From the NCBI GenBank assembly GCA_001599715.1, contig BCHU01000005.1:372001-436000 (forward strand): 64,000 nt of DNA, in the 5' to 3' direction. Below the pieces are notes generated by a model. That model was given only the letters and a program-made list of their open reading frames with translations, did no database searches and was not told where the DNA came from. This stretch comes from Phaeotremella fagi. Taxonomy: Eukaryota; Basidiomycota; Tremellomycetes; Tremellales; Phaeotremellaceae. Shown here in pieces: positions 36,134-48,154 of this stretch (the stretch's first letter is position 1; each line of letters begins with the position of its first letter). A program made the position numbers and the translations under genes.

Positions 36134-36420
36134 ATCTCTTAAGAGGTAATCGGTTCTGTATTTCATAGTTGTTTAGTCTAGTTTTTTGACTGTACATTCG
36201 TTGAAGCTAAGTCTTGCTTGTATGAATTTTCTGGTGCCACTTCCCGGGGCTCCATTCCTTCATCTCTGACGTTTCAGATTCAATGGTGTATATGAGTGAC
36301 GATCAATGTCCAAATTTCCATCAAATCTCTACAGAAGTGATAAAATATACCTCACATCCATTGCAAATATATCTTAGCAGAAGATCCTATACCTATAGAT
36401 CATCAAGTCTATCCCATAGA

Positions 36421-37396
36421 ATGAGCACTTCACATCCAAATCCAACTCCTACCATCACCACACCACAAGATATCCCAACTCTCGCAGATCTATATCAAGA
36501 TGGTTCGATCGACTTGGAAGGTGTCTATACAGAGGACGATGAACCACGTTATGAGTATGATGAAGAATTGAACAAGAAGATCAGTATATGGAGAGGTAGG
36601 TTTTTAAGTTGATTGATCCAAACTAAGTTCAGGTGACATAACCTTGTTAAAGGTAGATTAAACTTCCCTCCAAACACCTCTTCACACACTGATAACAGTG
36701 TTCAGGCAGATATCATCGTCAACGCCGCCAATAGATCGTTATTAGGTGGAGGAGGTGTTGACGGTGCAATCCATCGAGCTGCTGGACCAGAACTACTGAA
36801 AGAATGCAAAACGTTAAACGGTGCTGAGACAGGAGAAACAAAAATTACCAAAGGTTATCAAGTGAGTTTGGACTTATGAATCCTTTTTAAACTTTATTTG
36901 ACACGATCAACATGAAATTAGTTACCGGCTAGATATATCGCTCATACCGTTGGACCTGTTTATTCTCAATATGAAATTGAGGAAGCTGAAGATTTACTTG
37001 AGAGTTGTTATTCGACCTCGTTGGAGGGTTGTATTGGGATTGGAGGTGGTTGTATTGGATTCTCAAGTATTAGTACGGGAGTTTGTGAGTGTGTTTCAAC
37101 ACTGGAAGTGTTTAGAGAAATTTATCGTTTTTTAGATGGATTTCCAATTGAGAACGCTACTCATATAGCATTAGAGACTACCAGAGAATTTCTTCAAAAG
37201 GATAAAAGCAAGGTAAGCCAAAGTCCACATCTACGTCATGTTGAATAGTACTGAAGTTGACTGACAACTCCATACATAGATTTCTAGAGTTGTTTTCGTC
37301 GTTTTCTCTAAAAAAGATGAGGACGTTTATAGAAAGATTGTTCCTTTCTATTTCCCTCCGAGTAGTGACGATAGAGATAACGTTAACGTTGAGTAA
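36421..37396 (+). CDS. macrodomain protein (MacroD-type ADP-ribose hydrolase)
   Basis: Start at [11 protein letters not shown] (36421); an in-frame ATG at 36283 would add 46 residues without domain content. Exons include a 20-nt micro-exon (DITLLK). The macrodomain motifs are complete once introns are removed: [52 protein letters not shown], and [19 protein letters not shown] (the Tyr-Gly pair appears only after removal of the intron starting at 37090). Asn and the Gly-rich loop are those of the MacroD/YmdB class, which removes ADP-ribose from acidic residues or hydrolyses O-acetyl-ADP-ribose. It ends with a short acidic tail (DDRDNVNVE). It follows the sugar transporter in tandem, with no reason to think they work together. 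Confidence 0.88.
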
Positions 37397-38607
37397 ACTT
37401 TCCAGACTTAGTGTATTTTTAGTTACGAGTGCGGGGTGTTTGTATTGAAATAATGCAGCCACTCGCGGGGTGCTAACGGGAGGGCAGTCGTCGTACAACT
37501 TAGTCAGTCACCTGTGGGTGTTATGTTGTTAGAGGGTGCTGTGATATCTACATCCGTATCTTTACTTATTCGCATCTCTGTTCCTTGGTTGTTTGAAGAT
37601 CTGTTTGCTTTGCTGAGGTCTCAACCGTGGAAACCGTGGCCGTACAGTCTACACTCTGGTTAAGTTACCAAAGTTCTAGCCTTATGAGGTACGACCGCCA
37701 CCCCCTTTGTTGTGATGGTGTGAGTGTGGCACTTACGTTAGAGTTAGCCAAGCAACGCGTCAGAGCGTAATGTGTCTAAATTAAATCACTCACCTCACTC
37801 ACTCTAAACGCCGCGGTTGTTTTTAGTGGCGAAAACAAATATTAACTAAGTAATTTGTATTGGATGGCGAGTTTGAATGAGAGAAGAGAATACAGCACTT
37901 GCTACTACGTAGACTGTCCCGCCCAGTATAATACAAAACTAAAGTAGAACACAACCATTTTAACAAACAACTTGATCATCATACAAGTATCTCTCTTTAC
38001 AGTAACACAAACTCACAAATCCCAAATCAAAGTTCACCCTTCCCAACCGTTTCAAGCTTATTATTTAGCTTGGGCGTAATTCAACAAAACCGGTTTCAAC
38101 CCCTCTACAAGACACGGCCCATTCAATAATCACCTTGATACTACGTCGCTCTACGACCACGACCACAGCCTCTCCTCATAGATATAATAAAAAAAAACTT
38201 GATTGATCGCCAATCAATCCTTTACCCCCTTTAATAGTCTAACAAAAGAACCCATCAAATTTGGTAGTTTCCCCGTGAGTCAATCCATCAATCTATTCTT
38301 CATCCCCTACCCCCCGTATTTATAATTCACTTTACTTACTTCTTTCCCAGGTGTTAATCTCTTTCTATTCACTCCTTTTGAACTTGGTTTTTGAATACAT
38401 AACAGATTCAACACTATGCTTATTCAATAACCAATCTTTGGTCGTTCGTCGACATTGTCTGAACTGAAAAGTTTCGAGGCGTCTTCTGTTTCGTTCGACA
38501 TTCAATCCAATCATATCTTAGCAACATACAACACACATTCTATCAACAAGCATTCACTATCATTTGCATCCCATCATTCCATCTTCAATCATTATCCGTT
38601 ATCTACA
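37397..38607. other. 1.2-kb intergenic region with probable 5' UTR intron
   Basis: No coding frame with support. A GT-AG pair at 38275-38350 (donor GTGAGT, acceptor TTTCCCAG) would make a 76-nt intron in the 5' untranslated region of the gene starting at 38608. The rest is AT-rich with several short C-runs; no RNA gene recognised. Confidence 0.4.
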
Positions 38608-39797
38608 ATGTCATCATCAGCATCAAACTCGTCATCATCAGCTATTTCTACATCACCTAGAAGACTTCGACCTTGTCTCTCGCCCCTTCGAAGTCGAACC
38701 CCATCTTATGATTCTCCTTCAACATCAACCTCAACGTCTACTTCCGCTTATACCTCTCGCTCCACATCCGTCTCATCATCTTCTAGTTGCAGTTTCGTCG
38801 CCGTCGATGACGACGGTAACGGAACTCGATGGATGAAACGAACTAAAAGTGTTCGTTGGGAAGGTGAAATGGAAGGTTGCGCTGTTACAGTAAGTATTAC
38901 TTATATCTACTAGCAACACTTTATTGGGTCTGATCAAATATCTAGTCATATTTTTCAACGTATTCTTCTGAAGATTACGATAGAACCCCTTTAGAACCAC
39001 CATCCGAAGCAGAAAGAGCTTGCATGTTACCAGCTAGAGGTGCACGATGTCTTTCATCACCATCTTTAGATTGTGACGTCTCACTCGATGATCCAATCCA
39101 ACATCCATATCTCACCAGATGTGAATCACCTGAAACAGAATCCGAAGAACACGACATCTGTTCACCGTTGTTCAGAGAAATCGGTAAAGGCGATTGGTTC
39201 AAAGGTGACGATTTAGATTTAAATCGAAACGAACCAGAGTCAGAGGAAGAAGAACAGGAACAAGAAGAAGAAGAGAACGATGGTTGGTCGGAATGTGTCG
39301 AAAGACGTCGAATGATGTTTGCTAGAATGTGTCCATTCCAATCGAAGGAGGATAACGGTCCTGAATTCGAGGGTTACAGAAGTCTTTCATCTACTTTGAT
39401 CGATTTGTTACGATCAGTTAACGGTGGTCACGGCGGTGAAGGTCGTGGAACACCTCTAGAAGATCTTGAAGAGGTCGAACAAGAATCTGAAGACTCCAAT
39501 TCAACTTCTAACGTTGGTTTCACAAACGTTTTAGAGAGGTTACAAAATCTTTCAAAAGAGGATGGGGTCAATAGAGAAGTAGAAACGGAAACAGAGACGG
39601 AAACAGCGACTACAGATACGGAAATCGAAATCGATACACCAAGTCTGGTTTCTTCATCAGGAAGCGAAATAGATTGTACTTTAATAAGTCCCAATCGGTC
39701 TTTCAACAAGGATTCTCTGATGTCATTCGATAAAGTTTCTTCTAGAGATGAAATTAACGGAATGCTGGAAATGGGGGTTAGAAGACTTTCTTTGTAG
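38608..39797 (+). CDS. unrecognised acidic Ser-rich protein with RVxF-like motif
   Basis: Two exons joined after VT (intron starting 38890, acceptor just before 38944) give ~375 residues. The Ser/Thr-rich N-terminus includes SPRRLRPCLSPLRSRTPSYD, then the motif TKSVRWEGEMEG, and after the splice YFSTYSSEDYDRTPLEPPSEAERACMLPARG... Similar KSVRF/W followed by an EYDRTP block recurs in basidiomycete proteins I cannot name. SVRW fits the K/R-x-V-x-F/W docking consensus for protein phosphatase 1. The remainder is Glu-rich with ETETETETATTDTE repeats. No enzyme domain. ATG at 38608 is the first true ATG that leaves the Ser-rich start; upstream extension would need a TTG. A PP1-regulatory role is inference. 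Confidence 0.68.
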
Positions 39798-40216
39798 ATA
39801 TTACAGTGTTCCAGAGAAACTTTTCGTCGTCTATCTTATTGTCCATCTTTATTTATACTCTACCGTCCCTCTTAACGAATTTAATGACATGTCATGCCTA
39901 AATCTTAAATGGTCCTGCACTTGATTCTCAGCATTTCCTTAGCAGCTCCGATATAGTGAGTGAGGATCCATGATCTATCCTCGTCTTCCCATCCGACACA
40001 AGTACGAACAGTTGGATTATTATTTGCCACCGGAAGTGACCGATTTAGCTTTAGCTTTTTTACAATTACTCGAACTCGTTGATTTTTAGCAAATCACCAT
40101 TTTATCATCTATCCAATCGTACGAAACAACCCAACACTCGAATAAAACATAAATCAAACCATTGCAATCCCTGAAATATCAAGAAACAACACCAACACCT
40201 ACACCTAAACAAGACA
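39798..40216. other. intergenic region, nothing recognised
   Basis: About 0.4 kb between two plus-strand genes, holding the 3' end of one and the promoter of the next. No gene or notable repeat seen. Confidence 0.4.
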
Positions 40217-42605
40217 ATGCAAAATGAATCAAACGGCGAATCCTCTCAAACCCCAACCCTCCTAAACCTCCCCCCTGAACTAATAACCCATCTCCTAGAC
40301 CAGATCCCAGCGAGAGAACTCCAAAAGACAGCTTTATCATTGTTAAAAGTGTTTCCTGAACATGGACTGATCAGTGATCGACATTTATGGACGCATTTGG
40401 TGGTTTATCGTTCGGAACAGCTTTTACCTCTTTGGAAACGGTTGAGGGAGGAGCAGAAGAGGGTTTCTAGACTGGGGGAGGGGGAGGGGGAGGGGGGGAA
40501 AGGTTTACCTGCTGGTGAACTTGTTAAGACTTTTTGTATGGTATGTTATAAGATTTCCCTTTTTTTTTTTGGTGCTGATTAACCATGTTCTGTTTTTAGG
40601 AATCTTGGAAAGGAGATGCTGATATCATGAACAAGTATGTGTTTTATCCCAGGTATTTCATAACTCGTACTGACACTCCACAGTGTTCTCCGATGTTTAC
40701 CTTCACTTCGAACTATCATGGTCAATCTTGGAGTCAACGTCGCTCCTGAACATCTTTCGGAAATGTTTCAAGATCCCCGACCTGATATCGAAAGAGTTGA
40801 AATGAGATTTCGACCGTATGTAGAGCAAGCTTCTTATTATCAATTTTTGAAAGGTATGTTCTCTTGGTTGACATGTTAATCCACACTGACAACCTCTAGG
40901 ATCATACTTTGATACCGGTATCGAAACCATGTATCGTCATTGGCCAGCTTCAACTTCCTTCACTCATCTCAGTATAGTCCAAGATCTACCTCCTAGACTC
41001 AAAACTCATCATCCTACACCTATAACCTCTTCTTCTACGTTATCAACCGCTTTATCCGATCTCAAAATCGATCCCTCCTCTGCGAACTCTTCTGATTCCG
41101 AACATCAATCCGATCCCTCAACACCAGCTACCTCAGTATCCTCCGATCCACCCGCTGAAAAGGGATACACTGGCCATGGACCTTTCCCATATATCTCAGA
41201 GAAGATGAAGGAATATTCGAAACCTAAAACTTTCGCTCAACCGATCGTGTTTTTCGATATCAAATGTTTGGCTAGATTTGGAGTTTCACCTGTCGCTCAA
41301 CATCTTACTCATTTACGGTTACGGGTACCATCTCGTGATTTAGCTTATGTTCTTGTTGGTCAAGCTACACCCTTCCCCGGAAACAATACACGACAATCTA
41401 CGCTTTTCCCGTCTTTACGATATCTGGATATCTCAACTACCAACGTCAGACTTGACAGTGTTTTACAGAGTCTACTTAAATCTTATATCCATCTTGAACA
41501 TCTTGTTTTGGATCGTGTTAATTTATTCGGTTTCATGGCACGAGATAAGGGTGGTGAAATGTGTTACGAACTTGGTGGACTTTGCGTGTCAGCTGGTTTA
41601 ACACGTAGTAAAGAACGAGAAAGACAGATTGCGGCATGGGAAGTTGCTGATAGAACCCGGATGGCTGAGGCTGAACATGAAGCCAGAAGACTTCGGTCGA
41701 CGACGGAAGACAATTCAACGGAGAGTGAAACGGTTAGAACGGCGCGTGAAGAGGCTAGAAGAGCTGAAGAATTTCAAGCTCAAATTGCGGAATCTGCAAG
41801 GATAGCTAGGAGAGGCCATCGATCTGCCGCCCATTCGACTTTCTCATTGAGGGATAGGACCCTTCGACAAATGAGAGCTGCAAACTCTCTCTCGACATCT
41901 TCAGGCACTTCTATACCCCTTCCACCGCAGGATGTGTTGATCTTGATTCTACCACCTTTACCGAATTTGAAAACTGTTTCTATCGGTGGTGAAGCTACTC
42001 ATATCCCTTTTGTCAAGGTTAAAGAATGGGAACATGAATTCCATAAAGGTTGGAGGGATGGTTTGGGGAAAGTCTTTGGTTGGGCTGGACATGTTGCTGA
42101 GAAATATGAGAGGGCTTTACGGAAAGCTGAAGAATGGAATGAATCTGAGAGGAAACAGGAAATTGTCGAAAATAAATCGACATCTAGTAAAACATCTCAT
42201 GGGAAGGGCAAGAAAACTACATCAGCATCTGCCACTTCATCAACGAAAACTAAACCACCAACTACAATCAAACTATACAGATATCCGTATTCGACTGAAA
42301 AGGTCGATCCAACTTTATATCCATCAATCAACAATCCAACAGCAGGTTTGATAGAGATCGAAGAACCTCATCAAAAAGATTATCTCAACGAATACAAGGA
42401 AGCGATAGCTGACGCTGAACTGTATTCCAACGATCATAGTCGATCACCGCCTTGTGTGTTTTGTACGGTTCCCGATTGTGAGGGACCGTTGAGACGCGGG
42501 GCGGAGGGTGAGAGATTGGATGGGAGGGGTGGAATGGATGGAGTTCATACACCGGGTTGTGGACATGGGGTTGGAAGACGGACTTGGGGTTGGGATGGTT
42601 TTTAG
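40217..42605 (+). CDS. F-box protein with leucine-rich-like body
   Basis: The N-terminus MQNESNGESSQTPTLLNLPPELITHLLDQIPARELQKTAL fits an F-box (residues ~16-55), the Skp1-binding element of SCF ubiquitin ligases. Four small introns lie in the first 700 bp, then one long exon. The body contains LRR-like lines: LRCLPSLRTIMVNLGV, HLTHLRLRVPSRDLAYVL, FPSLRYLDISTTNVRLDSVLQSLL, HLEHLVLDRVNLFG, PPLPNLKTVSIGGEA. A Glu/Ala/Arg-rich helical stretch (REEARRAEEFQAQIAESARIARRG) lies between them. The C-terminus has CVFCTVPDCEGPLRRG and a Gly/Trp-rich end with possible metal-binding Cys/His. Substrate unknown. Opposite-strand open frames are shadows. Confidence 0.75.
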
Positions 42606-43811
42606 GATTGGTTCTAGAGTTGATTGTCATTGCATGAATTCTGTTTTGTCTGTACTCGTACTCCCGGCCGTTAGCCCGTTGAAGGTGAATTAGTAATTTC
42701 ATCGTAACTGTCATAATCCCAGATCCCAATTAGTTCTTACGAGAAGATGTAGTGTTCAGGCTTTATACTATTTCGCACTATAACCAATTTTTACGAGTCG
42801 ACGTACGAAGATCAGTTACAAATTACAAATAGTTGTGCTGGTATATCACTTGTCCACTTGTATTGCAGTCCAACCAACTGCCACCTTTATGACGATCCGC
42901 CAAGAAACGGGAATCGGAATTCTTAGCTCCACTTTTTGTTGGTTTAACTTAACTTTAACAAACAAAAGTATTTTCTTTTATATGCAAAGAGTCGTGTGCC
43001 CGGCATACATTTTCAACGGGCTCGAAATATCATTTGCATTGCGACAGAAAACCGTGAAGAAGCTTAAAATGATTCTCTAAGCGAAGACCGCTCAAATTTC
43101 ACGCGTTTGGGTTTCGTGGATGGTAAAGTTGAGTTAAGTTACCACTAACTTACCAGTGCATCGACGATCATCTAAAATGTAGTGTAGTTCCTTGGAGCTA
43201 TATTAACCATCTTTTACGAGTGTAGCTTAGTCATTCATCTGATCATACATGGAAAGTTAACTTGGACGATCTCTAGGAAGTATCGATGGTAAAGATGACG
43301 ACGTCAAAGTGATCGATACACACACATAAGTTACTTTACGGGGCGCAACATGTGGTCACGCGCACAGAACAAATAAAAGCACTAGTTTGGGTTTAGCGAG
43401 TTTCTGTGACGTCATTGAATTGAAACATTTGCCGACTTTGGCCGATCGTCCTTGCATGTGGTGCGGTAAGGGCGTATACGAAAACAACTCCTTTCCAGGG
43501 TATTAACCCAACACTACTACTATTTTCTATGCATACCCAGTAGGAAGGTGAAGCGCCTCTTACTCCATCCTTCGTTCCCTGTTTTCTGTGACGCACTAAA
43601 GTCAATTCAAGGTTCAACCGCGTTGTCCCACTGGATTCCCCCTTTGGACCCCACCTTTCGTTTTGTTGGGCTTACTATATATTCCACATCCCCGAGCTTC
43701 ATCCCTTCTTTTCCTTCTTCTTGATTTCCATTTCCACCCTCGTTTTCAGTGGTTGCATTTCTTCTCAATTATCAATCAAATCTTTTAAAACAACTTTTTT
43801 TTTATTTCAAC
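42606..43811. promoter_or_regulatory. 1.2-kb upstream region of the second sugar transporter
   Basis: No credible coding region. A CTATATAT string at about 43673-43682, roughly 130 bp upstream of the ATG at 43812, is a plausible TATA box. It is followed by a pyrimidine-rich leader (43690-43800). The length suggests a regulated promoter. Confidence 0.45.
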
Positions 43812-46145
43812 ATGTCAGAAAAAGCTGTAAAGGCTGAAGCTGCTCATCTTGAGAAGCCCGGTCAACCTCAATACAGTACACCCCCAAATGAGTATACTGA
43901 GACTACAGATGCTCCAGCTGCTGGTGTCAACATTATTCATAATCCTCTTAAAGTAAGTTTTTCTTCTTCTCAGGTATCTAAACATCCCATTGACACTGTT
44001 GTGTAACAGCGATTCTCAGTTGAGGAAACTATCGAACAAGCTCAAGCTTTCGCTAAATCAAATAACCTCGGTCAATACAGTGAACTCTTCGGTCGAGCTG
44101 CTTTGGTAGCCAGAGAACCTAGACATTTCGATGAAATGCCTCAATTACAAGCTGACGAAAAGACTGCTCTCGCTTATGAAAGAGATCATAAATGGCATGG
44201 CTCCAAAATGCTTTGGTTCTCGGTCACACTATGTGCTGTCGGTGCCGCCACTCAAGGTATGTTCCTCTCTCTCCGAATTTCGTGCGATCGGCTGACTCAT
44301 CGGTTAAAGGTTGGGATCAAACTGGTTCAAACGGTGCCAATTTATCCTTCCCAGCTGAATTTGGTATCAATTCGGGAACAGGTAGAGATCAATGGATTGT
44401 AGGTGCCGTCAACGCTATCATCTTCTTGACAGCTGGTTGCATGTGAGTTCTATCGTCAGCGTTGGCGAAAATAGTTCGATCGAGCTAAATGTTTTTTTTT
44501 TTTTTAGTGGTGCTTTCATCGTCGATCCTCTTAATCACTACCTCGGTCGTCGTGGTGAAATTTTCCTTACTGCCGCTTGTCTCACTGCTACCCCTATCGC
44601 TTCTGGTTTCACTCATTCATGGGAACAATTGTTCGCTGTCAGATTCGTCATGGGTATCGGTATCGGTGCTAAAAACGCTACTGTACCAATCTTTTCAGCT
44701 GAGATTGCACCAGGTAAATTCTCATTCAACCACCTCTCTCTTTGTATCACACCATTGACACTTCTATAGCTCGAATTCGTGGTGCCCTCGTCATGTTCTG
44801 GCAACTCTGGGTCGTAGCAGGTATTTTCCTCGGTTTCGCCGCCAATTGTATCGTCAAAGACACTGGCGCTATCGCCTGGAGATTACAACTCGGTTCAGCT
44901 TTCATTCCAGCTTTCGTCCTCATGTGCGGTATCTGGTTTACACCAGAATCACCACGTTGGTTGATGAAACACGGTAAAAACGATAAAGCTTTCCAATCAT
45001 TCCTTCGACTCCGTGCTCATCCTATCATCGCTGCCAGAGATTTCTACTACTCCGTCGTGATCTATAACGAAGAGTTGGCTCTCGCTCCTGGTTCAACTTA
45101 CTTCTCACGTTTATGGGATTGTTTCAAGATTCCAAGAATCAGAAGAGCTAATTACGGTGCTTCCACTGTCATGCTTGCTCAACAAATGTGTGGTATCAAC
45201 AGTGAGTTTTATAGAGTTAAACGTGAACTGATGGGTCAGTCATCTCTTTCTACAGTTCAACCATTTTCTCCAACGCTGGTTACACTGATGTTCAATCACT
45301 TTACGCCTCTTTGGGTTACGGAGCTGTACAAGTCGTTTTCACCATTCCAACACTCTTCTTGATCGATACTATTGGTCGTAGAAGACTAACTTTACTCGTA
45401 AGTTTTATCACCCTTCGATGATAGAAAAATACTGATATCGCTTCAGACTTTCCCAGGAATGTGTATTTTCTTATTGGCAGCTGGTCTCTCTCTTCTCAAT
45501 CACAGTGGTAGTACAGCTGCACAAATTGGTCCGGTCGTATTGTAAGTCCATCCCACTGAGCGAAGTATGTGTCAATCTAACGTCTCTCAGGTTTGTCTAC
45601 CTTTTCACCATCTGTTATTCTCTTGGTGAAGGACCAGTCGCTTTCCAATACTCAGCTGAAGTATTCCCAACCATCCAAAGAGAACAAGGAATGGCCTTTG
45701 TCGTTTTCATCAACAACTTCTTCGCTGGTGTTTTGAGTATCACCTTCCCAAGAATGTCAGCTGTTATGACTCCCACCGGTGCTTGTGAGTTCATTCAATT
45801 CAATGACTTCATTGCCTTGCTGATGAATTTTTTAGTCGGATTCTACGCAGGTCTTAACTTGATCGCTTGGGGTATGATCTTCTGTTTCGTCAGAGAGACC
45901 AAACGATTAACTCTCGAGGAAATCGATCGTAAGTCAAAAAACTCTTTCTTCTAGTAGATACGAACAAGTACTGATCAAAATCCGCAGAGGTCTTTTCAAT
46001 CCCAACAAGTGAATACCTCGCTTACGAATCAAAAGTCAGAGTACCATGGTTCTTCAAGAGATACTTGTTATTCCAAAAGATCCCTACACCACCATCTATC
46101 TTGGCTAACACCGATGATGCCGATTATTCTCCAAAGAAAGTCTAA
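43812..46145 (+). CDS. MFS sugar/polyol transporter (SP family)
   Basis: About 560 residues, ~12 membrane spans. Marks: GWDQTGSNGANLSFPAEF in the first loop, [127 protein letters not shown]. Eight or so introns; the CGIN-IISFY junction (donor at 45201) depends on taking the acceptor GGTCAG at 45239 and not the later CTACAG. Long cytosolic N-terminus of ~85 residues. The loop and QQMCGIN motifs are seen in fungal polyol/inositol/quinate-like carriers as well as hexose carriers, so the substrate is open. Different subgroup from the transporter at 34054. Confidence 0.88.
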
Positions 46146-46639
46146 ATCATTTGACAAGAAATCGTATAGCGTCTTATATAACATTTTCGATCCTATATCA
46201 TTTTTTTCCCCAGATTATTCAATAAATTATAAGTTCAGTCTACTGTAGAGTAAATTAGTTTTTTCGTACTGTAGATTAATGCATTTTCAAGTGAATCGAG
46301 AATGAAATCGTGGCGAAACCTTTCGTGCGATGTCAAGTGATCACATCACTGATGGTGCACGGTTTACACCATGCACTCTTTGTCTCCCCAGCAACGCAGC
46401 AGCCCCGCAACCAAGCGACGCGACTGAACAACCTTGAAAACTAATATCAAAGGATGAAACACAGGAAAAGGAGGCGCGTGCTGCCATCAATCACATCATT
46501 CATCATTCTCCCTTTCCTCGGCGACTCAGCTTTTCACATATACTCGACGTCCTTCTTAGATCTAATTTCTTTTCCCCCGTAATTTTACATTTTCATACAA
46601 TACTACCTCTTGTTAAAGCGAAAAATTCTTCGGTTTAGA

Positions 46640-47160
46640 AACTTCAGGATGTGGGTTGCATGCCAACGGTGAGTTCCACTCCGTATCTTCTCTTCTATGA
46701 AAAGCTGACAACCGTTATGCTATCAGGATCATCATCGCTCTGAATTGATCGCGTTTCGTTACGGTTCTCTTCCGTCGTCTTTCACTGAGCTTAACCAGTC
46801 GACATTGCATTGAAGTTCATTGTGGAATCTCGCCACTGTCACTTTGTTTCCTGGTTGCGCCTCTTCAGCGCTATCGAAAATTGTTTGAATTTAGGTTCGA
46901 CCACTTCGCTGGAAGGATGTTGGGTTTTTCCTATCATTCAGTGAGTAGATTCAGTCATTCATCTTATTGTCGCTCACGATCGTTGAATTCTAGAAAGGCG
47001 CGGCCAATACTCCAATACTCAGGTGTCATGCCAGACCATTCAGTCCATTCATCCGACTTTCCAACGTAGTGAGTCCCTTCCTTCTCATCTCAGCCGACCA
47101 CTGATTACAAATAACACCAGGAAAGGATCGCATTCTCCCTCGTTGTCCGATCCATAGTAA
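46640..47160 (+). ncRNA. possible spliced non-coding transcript or fast-evolving small gene
   Basis: Evidence is only the run of three donor/acceptor pairs of normal intron size (50-60 nt) with CTGAC/CTGAT-like branch sites, in a stretch with no long frame. It could be a long non-coding RNA, a 5' untranslated leader, or a short gene whose exons I did not join correctly. Confidence 0.25.
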
Positions 47161-47520
47161 AGTAATTTTACACATCTCTTCAAAACGTCATTTTTGGTTC
47201 GTAACGTAAGTCTAGTTCTCTGAACATCTTCTATACCTTCCGACAATACTTCCTTGCTGCAAGGGTGGTTGGTCGTTGGGGTTCATTTTTCTTCAAAAAG
47301 GGCAGATATTGACCTTTTTCACTCAAAAAAACTCAGATATTATCGAAGGACCAAAAACGTGAAATTTTCTCATACTTACCTTGCTAAGGCATTTTAAGAG
47401 TTTTCATCCTGCTCTGTGTCTGGTATGTTGATCGCCCTATTCACAGCGACGCATGGTCTTCAGGTGATCGACTAATCATGTGCTAGGATCTTCCTGGTTC
47501 ATTAGCTACATATTTGGCTC

Positions 47521-47552
47521 CGTCTAGTACTTCTCTCGAGAAGAACTAGACG
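47521..47552. repeat. 32-bp imperfect inverted repeat
   Basis: CGTCTAGT-A-CTTCTC and GAGAAG-A-ACTAGACG are inverted copies of each other with one A.A mismatch and a 2-nt centre. It is too far from any stop codon to be a transcript end and may be a dimeric protein-binding site or chance. Confidence 0.6.
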
Positions 47553-48154
47553 ATACTTTTGATTTTTTGAAGGGATGAAAGGTCATAGATTGTTAGGGGT
47601 GATTCTAGTAACGGTGGGGAAATGGGTTCATTTCTGCATTGAAATGATGGGAAATTTGTAGATATTTGTCCTGGAGAAATGCATGTTTTCGATTCAGTTG
47701 AGGAGTTGGTGTGAGAAATGCTATGTATTGGAGTGAAACTTGAAACTTTGGATTTGTATGGGAAAATGGTAGATAAGCTACGTGTCTGACGCAAAATGCA
47801 CTGATCAATTTCATCAAGGGCGCCACAGAAAATTGGTGTTGATTGATACATTATTTAAGCATTGATCTCGATTGAATGCTGGTATATGATTGATTCAAAT
47901 TGCATGATATAGACTTGTGGAGATACAAGTGGTCTCTAGAGAATGAAGATCATCTATTGTTATTTGCTTTATGGTTTTGTTACGGATGATTGCTGAATTG
48001 GAACAATCTTATATCTTGTGCCACAAGTCGAACGTCATGTTGTTGCCCTGTTAGTCGTTAATTACACCCATTTCCATTTATTGCTTTCTTCCATTTATCA
48101 CAACTCCCAGTTGGTTCTTAGATTCAATTCGACCAAGAGATCGCTACCAGAGTC

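Larger units (their letters stand above)
46146..48154. other. 2-kb region between transporter and Vps39 genes; possible spliced transcript
   Basis: No protein frame is convincing. Between about 46640 and 47160 several good splice pairs occur (GTGAGT at 46671 to ATCAG at 46729; GTGAGT at 46941 to TCTAG at 46995; GTGAGT at 47070 to CACCAG at 47121), as if a transcript is spliced here, yet the joined exons give only very short frames. A near-perfect inverted repeat lies at 47521-47552. The rest has no recognised feature. Confidence 0.35.

Noticed and set aside
47546..47851. Minus-strand 101-codon frame in the long intergenic gap
   Set aside because: Overlaps a second minus frame, has no domain or splice support, and amino-acid makeup looks random.
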